A stretch of DNA of 17,219 nt from Lachnospiraceae bacterium (lineage in GTDB: Bacteria; Bacillota; Clostridia; Lachnospirales; Lachnospiraceae), in contig CAAGJU010000345.1 of assembly GCA_900770225.1 (NCBI GenBank), positions 1-17,219 of the forward strand, given 5' to 3'. Below the pieces are notes generated by a model. It was given only the letters and a program-made list of their open reading frames with translations. It made no database searches and was not told where the DNA came from. Positions within the stretch are counted from its first letter, which is position 1. Each line of letters opens with the position of its first letter. Shown here in pieces: positions 14,537 through 17,219 of this stretch. A program made the position numbers and the translations under genes.

Positions 14537-15199
14537 GTCAGCCAGTGACAGGTAAGTCACCTTGATGACACCTTCCAAGTGCGCAAGCCAGCGGATCGCT
14601 TCAGCGGGTACCTCCTGGTCACACTCGAGAACCATGACGGCGTTGCCACCGCGGTTGAGGCGGTTGAGCTGCATTGTCGCGATGTTGACACTCTTGTGCT
14701 CCAGCATGGAGGTGACCTCAGCTACGTGGCCGGGCTGGTCGATGTTATGTACGATCAGCGTAGGAAAATCGCCGCTGAAATTCACGGCGATGCCGTCGAT
14801 TTCCACGATGCGGATCTGTCCGCCGCCGATGGAAGAACCGACAATTTCCAGTTCCTTGCCACTACAGCCCTTCAGGTATATTTTTACCGAGTTGGGATGA
14901 AAGTTATCGCCGAGATCGATGCTTCCGAAGGAAAAATCAAGGCCGCGCTCCCGCGCGATTTCGAAACTGTGCGGGATGCGGGGATCATCGACTTTCATAC
15001 CGAGCAGACCGGCTACAATGGCACGGTCGGTACCATGACCGCGGCCGGTTGCCAGAAAGGAGCCGTGGAGCAGGATTTTTGCCGAAGTGATTTCTTCGGC
15101 GAGCAGTTTGCGCGATACGATCCCGATCCTGACGGCTCCTGCTGTGTGTGAGCTGGAAGGGCCGACCATGATGGGACCTATAATATCTGTCAGAATCAT
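14519..15199 (-). CDS. sdaAB: L-serine dehydratase, iron-sulfur-dependent, beta subunit
   Basis: The beta subunit of the two-polypeptide Fe-S serine dehydratase. The 226-residue chain opens with MILTDIIGPIMVGPSSSHTAGA-type family sequence, the GPSSSHTAGA motif at 13-22. It has GSFLATGRGHGTDRAI (about 47-62) and IGGGQIRI, and ends in an ACT-like domain (about 150-226; TLIVHNIDQPGHVAEVTSML). Such a domain may bind a regulatory ligand or help assembly. The frame is open to 15232, but GGAGGCAAAA before 15199 and the family N-terminus choose that ATG. It is first in the sdaAB-sdaAA pair. Confidence 0.95.
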   Translation of the reverse strand: MILTDIIGPIMVGPSSSHTAGAVRIGIVSRKLLAEEITSAKILLHGSFLATGRGHGTDRAIVAGLLGMKVDDPRIPHSFEIARERGLDFSFGSIDLGDNFHPNSVKIYLKGCSGKELEIVGSSIGGGQIRIVEIDGIAVNFSGDFPTLIVHNIDQPGHVAEVTSMLEHKSVNIATMQLNRLNRGGNAVMVLECDQEVPAEAIRWLAHLEGVIKVTYLSLADPVPSV

Positions 15200-15260
15200 T
15201 TTTGCCTCCGATGCAGAGTAATTCATATGCATTTGAGCCGCTGCAGTTTATATGCATCAT

Positions 15261-15290
15261 ATCATATATCATCATCTGAGGTTCGGTAAA
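15261..15290 (-). promoter_or_regulatory. Possible promoter for sdaAB-sdaAA
   Basis: On the minus strand TTTACC (15290-15285) and TATGAT (15266-15261) are separated by 18 bp, followed by a second TATGAT (15261-15256). Placement about 60 bp before the sdaAB ATG is suitable, but both hexamers are imperfect and the area is generally rich in ATATGAT. Confidence 0.45.
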
Positions 15291-15377
15291 GAATGCGGAA
15301 AAAAATATGTTTATTTCGAAAAAAGTGCGTTACGATGGCAGCAAAAGAATATACGTGGTTATTGTTTACTCTTTGCC

Positions 15378-15531
15378 AGCCACGGAACCCATGAAGACTT
15401 CCAGCCTCGACGCGCTCTCGCTTGTCCTCGGCGTAGCGGTGGTAAGCTTATCCATCGGCTTCGCCTCGGATTCGCCAACCACCGACGCCTGCGGAGGTCT
15501 CGGCTTGGGAGTCTCCATGTGTTCCGTGGCT
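15378..15531. repeat. 154-bp foldback element with near-perfect terminal inverted repeats
   Basis: AGCCACGGAAC (15378-15388) pairs perfectly with GTTCCGTGGCT (15521-15531). The arms then continue with ATGAAGACTTCCAGCC (left) against GGCTTGGGAGTCTCCAT (right), giving about 28 paired positions in total with a few mismatches or bulges. Inside, CCTC/GAGG and GGCGT-AG-CGGTGGT (15430-15443) against ACCACCGACGCC (15478-15489) form further stems, and ATCC...GGAT with GGC-TTC-GCC at the tip (15450-15471) closes the structure. It has no coding sequence of its own. It resembles a small palindromic insertion (MITE/REP-like) or a structured RNA. It splits the sdaAB promoter region from the gene cluster to its right. 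Confidence 0.75.
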
Positions 15532-15555
15532 TCGGCAGTGTTTGAAAAAAAGTAC

Positions 15556-15584
15556 TTGCAAAACTTAATGGTTAGATATATTAT
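15556..15584 (+). promoter_or_regulatory. Promoter upstream of the Cys-rich membrane peptide
   Basis: -35 TTGCAA (15556-15561), a 17-bp spacer and -10 TATTAT (15579-15584). Transcription from about 15591 would produce a leader of roughly 250 nt before the GTG at 15842. The spacer carries GTTAGA (15571-15576), also found in the spacer of the promoter at 16067-16095. Confidence 0.65.
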
Positions 15585-15605
15585 ATCGATGTTAGCAGAA
15601 ACTAA
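15571..15605. promoter_or_regulatory. Possible DtxR-type operator at the leader promoter
   Basis: GTTAGA in the promoter spacer (15571-15576) is followed just after the -10 by TTAG-CAGAAA-CTAA (15592-15605). The TTAG...CTAA symmetry resembles the outer bases of the known DtxR/IdeR box, and GTTAG words recur at the neighbouring regulator promoter. Binding is inferred, not shown. Confidence 0.4.
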
Positions 15606-15841
15606 TTGCTACCTGCTGACTCGCTGCAGATGCGTAAAGGAACGTTTTGATATATCCCTCCTCATAAAATATTCCTGCTATGTATCTGTGACGGCGTTCG
15701 GTGTCACAGACAATATATGAATGCTGCGCAACCCTTCACTGTGATAAAGCCGACAGGTACTGATGTCTGCGTCTGCGTGCAAGGCGCCTCAGAGACCTGT
15801 ACTGCGCAGCCGGTGTCTGGTACAGAAAGGGGGTGGAACCC
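15591..15841 (+). promoter_or_regulatory. Long structured leader before the Cys-rich peptide gene
   Basis: About 250 nt of predicted transcript without a credible gene. TCTGTGAC (15685-15692) and GTCACAGA (15703-15710) form an 8-bp stem. Further on, ACAGGT can pair with ACCTGT (with CTGA/TCAG inside), whereas the overlapping CTGTAC can instead pair with GTACAG, which lies a few bases before the AAGGGGG ribosome site. These two pairings share bases and exclude each other, as in a translational switch. It matches no metal riboswitch core that I recognise. Confidence 0.4.
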
Positions 15842-16060
15842 GTGAATTTAATTTCTGTCGTTATCCTGATCGTTATCGCACTGGCGGCTGTTCTGGCAGT
15901 CAGATACGCCTTAAGACATCCTAATCCGTGTGATACATGCGGCGGAGATGATCCTTCCTGCACACGGGAGAATTGTGTCCGCCCCCTGGATGAACGCCCG
16001 GGATATTACCGCGATAAAAAGCTGGCGGATCTATGGGAAGAGACAACAAAAAACAAATAA
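15842..16060 (+). CDS. Small FeoB-associated-type Cys-rich membrane protein
   Basis: A 72-residue protein with one hydrophobic membrane segment (about 3-24: LISVVILIVIALAAVLAVRY) and a cytoplasmic-side tail carrying CDTCGGDDPSCTRENC (Cys30, 33, 40, 45; C-x2-C-x6-C-x4-C), then a charged end. The plan of one N-terminal helix and a short Cys cluster fits the FeoB-associated Cys-rich family found beside ferrous iron transporters; that assignment is by architecture only. The GTG at 15842 has AAGGGGG at good spacing; the GTG at 15833 overlaps that ribosome site and is unlikely. No feoA or feoB is present in the window, but a DtxR-family gene follows, supporting a link to metal homeostasis. Confidence 0.65.
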   Translation: MNLISVVILIVIALAAVLAVRYALRHPNPCDTCGGDDPSCTRENCVRPLDERPGYYRDKKLADLWEETTKNK

Positions 16061-16066
16061 ATCGCC

Positions 16067-16110
16067 TTGCTATCAGTTAGAAAATAGAATAAAATCTAAC
16101 TAATGTTAGA
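16067..16110 (+). promoter_or_regulatory. Probable promoter and palindromic operator of the DtxR-family gene
   Basis: -35 TTGCTA (16067-16072), 17-bp spacer and -10 TAAAAT (16090-16095). A perfect 16-bp palindrome TCTAAC-TAAT-GTTAGA (16095-16110) sits over the end of the -10 and the start point, and another GTTAGA lies in the spacer (16076-16081). This is a natural position for a repressor. The nearest candidate is the DtxR-family protein encoded just downstream, i.e. autoregulation (inferred). Confidence 0.55.
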
Positions 16111-16267
16111 AATATTTGAAAAACAGTGAGGAGTCTGAAAGCATCCGGCAGACGCGGTTAAGCGCGTATAGAGAGTGGCAGACAGCTGGATCGACATTTG
16201 GAAAGGTGGCGAACAGCTGATTCAGCAGTCGGATGAAGAGAACCTCAATCGTAAGGCGGTGATTATT

Positions 16268-16678
16268 TTGAAGATACAGAAATCGGCGGAAGACTATCTG
16301 GAAGCAATGCTTATGCTGAAGGAAGAAAAGGGTTATATCCGCTCTGTGGATATCGCTGACAAGCTCGGCATTACGAAGCCCAGTGTAAGCTATATGGTAA
16401 AAAATCTGCGTGAAAACGGATACCTGACGATGGATCATTCGGGTTTTATCACGCTGACGGACAGCGGTATGGAGATCGCTGTGAGAATCTACTCACGGCA
16501 CAAACTTCTGACGGAGGCCTTTGTCCTGATCGGAGTGAATCCCGAGACAGCAAGGGGTGATGCCTGCCGGGTTGAGCATGATATCAGCGATGAAACGTAC
16601 AACGCGTTGAAAGAGATTGTCGCCGATGAGGAAGTCAGAAAGAAACTGAAAGAGGAAGCTGTGACGGTAGGGGAATAA
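16268..16678 (+). CDS. DtxR/MntR-family metal-dependent transcriptional regulator
   Basis: A 136-residue regulator of the short MntR type: a winged helix (about 1-60, with IRSVDIADKLGITKPSVSYM at 25-44) and a dimerisation/metal domain, no C-terminal SH3-like domain. The TTG at 16268 is preferred because the family starts MKIQxSAExYLE and AAGGCGGTG lies 8 bases before it; an in-frame GTG at 16175 would add 31 atypical residues. By alignment with Bacillus MntR, metal ligands would be Asp9, Glu12, His78, Glu103 and His104. Cys100 takes the place of Glu99, as in the iron-sensing DtxR/IdeR group. Probably represses metal-uptake genes and itself when loaded with Fe2+ or Mn2+. Confidence 0.86.
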   Translation: MKIQKSAEDYLEAMLMLKEEKGYIRSVDIADKLGITKPSVSYMVKNLRENGYLTMDHSGFITLTDSGMEIAVRIYSRHKLLTEAFVLIGVNPETARGDACRVEHDISDETYNALKEIVADEEVRKKLKEEAVTVGE

Positions 16679-16885
16679 GGGGGTTTTTCACAAAGTCTTC
16701 ACAGGATAAACGAAATCCCGTCACAATTGAGCTGTATCCTCTGAAGCATAGAAACGAGCTGAAAACCGCTGCAACGGTTGGAAGCCAAACCCGGAAGCTG
16801 CTGCAACAGTCAAGGGTGCAGACATACGTTTCTTTTTCATACATTATCGACCGGGCAACCGGTCAAAATTCTCCTTCCCCTTTCA
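16679..16885 (+). other. Long structured 3' region after the DtxR-family gene
   Basis: About 200 bases without a gene. Stems seen: AGGATA (16703-16708) with TATCCT (16735-16740); AACCG-CTGCAA-CGGTT (16764-16779); GCTG-CTGCAA-CAGT (16797-16810), whose 6-base loop is identical to the previous one; and GACCGG-GCAA-CCGGTC (16849-16864). Together with the terminator that follows, this could be a long 3' UTR or a separate small RNA. No promoter is convincing (TTGAGC/TAGAAA near 16730 is weak). Confidence 0.4.
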
Positions 16886-16921
16886 AAACAGGAGCGGCCG
16901 AAAGGCCGCTCCTGTTTGCAT
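16886..16921 (+). terminator. Strong intrinsic terminator with GAAA tetraloop
   Basis: AAACAGGAGCGGCC (16886-16899), loop GAAA, and GGCCGCTCCTGTTT (16904-16917) form a perfect 14-bp stem with a stable GNRA loop and a short T-rich tail. It would end transcripts from the DtxR-family gene; symmetry allows action on the other strand too, where AAAATTCT-type sequence gives only a weak tail. Confidence 0.85.
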
Positions 16922-17219
16922 TTCTGATATACTTCATACGTTATGTTTTATGTGTATGAGTAAAATCCATTGCGCGTGTGTATAACGACGTTTAGTTCCG
17001 GCTGATTTAATGCACCCTTCGGGTGTGAAGATCCTCTCGCGTGTGACGGAATTATTCAGTGAAGTGTACATGTTCCTGCACACTTGCTTTTCCCGCCAGC
17101 TGTCATCCGGCAAATTAAACGTTGCCTGATTCGTCACTTTATTTTCGACTTTTCGCGGGTGTGTGCGTAATGGCCGTCACATTATACGGAGCTGTTTCAG
17201 CACATTACACGGAAACTAA
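16922..17219. other. Right-end region with no recognised gene
   Basis: No gene can be supported. Minor features are CACCC-TTC-GGGTG (near 17010-17025), AAGTGT...ACACTT (about 17060-17085) and a near-direct repeat of CACATTATACGG / CACATTACACGG close to the window end. A 67-codon minus-strand frame here has no family resemblance and no good ribosome site. Confidence 0.4.

Noticed and set aside
15307..15720. A 137-codon frame spanning the foldback element
   Set aside because: It crosses the whole palindrome and the promoter at 15556; the composition reflects the repeat. An internal 43-codon start at 15590 lacks a ribosome site.
16679..16885. A known riboswitch (cobalamin, SAM or cyclic-di-GMP) suggested by the AAGCCAAACCCGG-like stretch
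   Set aside because: The conserved core sequences of these classes are not present by eye, and the region lies after a gene, not before one.
16934..17137. A 67-codon minus-strand frame near the right end
   Set aside because: No ribosome site, no domain and no neighbouring context; left as non-coding.

Overview
The window looks like a chromosomal segment of a low- to mid-GC Firmicute, most likely a Lachnospiraceae-type Clostridia. This rests on gene content: paired glgC/glgD next to spoVG, a two-subunit iron-sulfur L-serine dehydratase, a DnaD plus DnaC/DnaI-type loader pair, a long (395 aa) divergent PRPP synthetase, and Gram-positive Shine-Dalgarno sequences with some GTG and TTG starts. 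There is no transposase, integrase, tRNA, rRNA or CRISPR array. The genes are mostly housekeeping; the unusual material lies between them.

Layout. 1-364 is non-coding and begins with a dense set of hairpins. dapA (minus, 365-1258) and typA/bipA (plus, 1442-3286) diverge from a shared upstream region. typA meets a minus-strand operon tail to tail across a strong hairpin terminator (3379-3424). That operon reads murC, a two-module DnaD-family gene, a DnaI/DnaC-type ATPase and prs (8333 down to 3432), from a good promoter at 8429-8457. The divergent plus-strand operon glgC-glgD-spoVG (8791-11505) has its own extended -10 promoter and ends in a long terminator at 11613-11664. rsmF (plus) then faces sdaAA and sdaAB (minus). 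The right end holds an orphan FeoB-associated-type Cys-rich membrane peptide (15842-16060) and a DtxR/MntR-family metalloregulator (16268-16678), then a long structured 3' region with a terminator at 16886-16921.

Function. dapA feeds diaminopimelate and lysine into peptidoglycan, and murC adds the first stem-peptide residue. The DnaD and DnaI-like proteins serve helicase loading and prs supplies PRPP. GlgC makes ADP-glucose, and GlgD appears to be its non-catalytic partner. SdaAA/SdaAB deaminate serine to pyruvate.

Most interesting signals. (1) Degenerate tandem repeats of about 37-51 bp lie at the 3' ends of murC, sdaAA and sdaAB; at murC and sdaAA the outermost unit overlaps the last codons, as if gene ends had been copied repeatedly. 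(2) A 154-bp foldback element at 15378-15531 and a hairpin cluster at 1-142 share small motifs. (3) Two similar promoters (15556 and 16067) carry GTTAG/CTAAC half-sites upstream of the Cys-rich peptide and the DtxR-like gene; the first drives a roughly 250-nt leader with competing hairpins. (4) The DtxR-like protein has a mixed Mn-type/Fe-type metal site. No clearly new protein system is visible.
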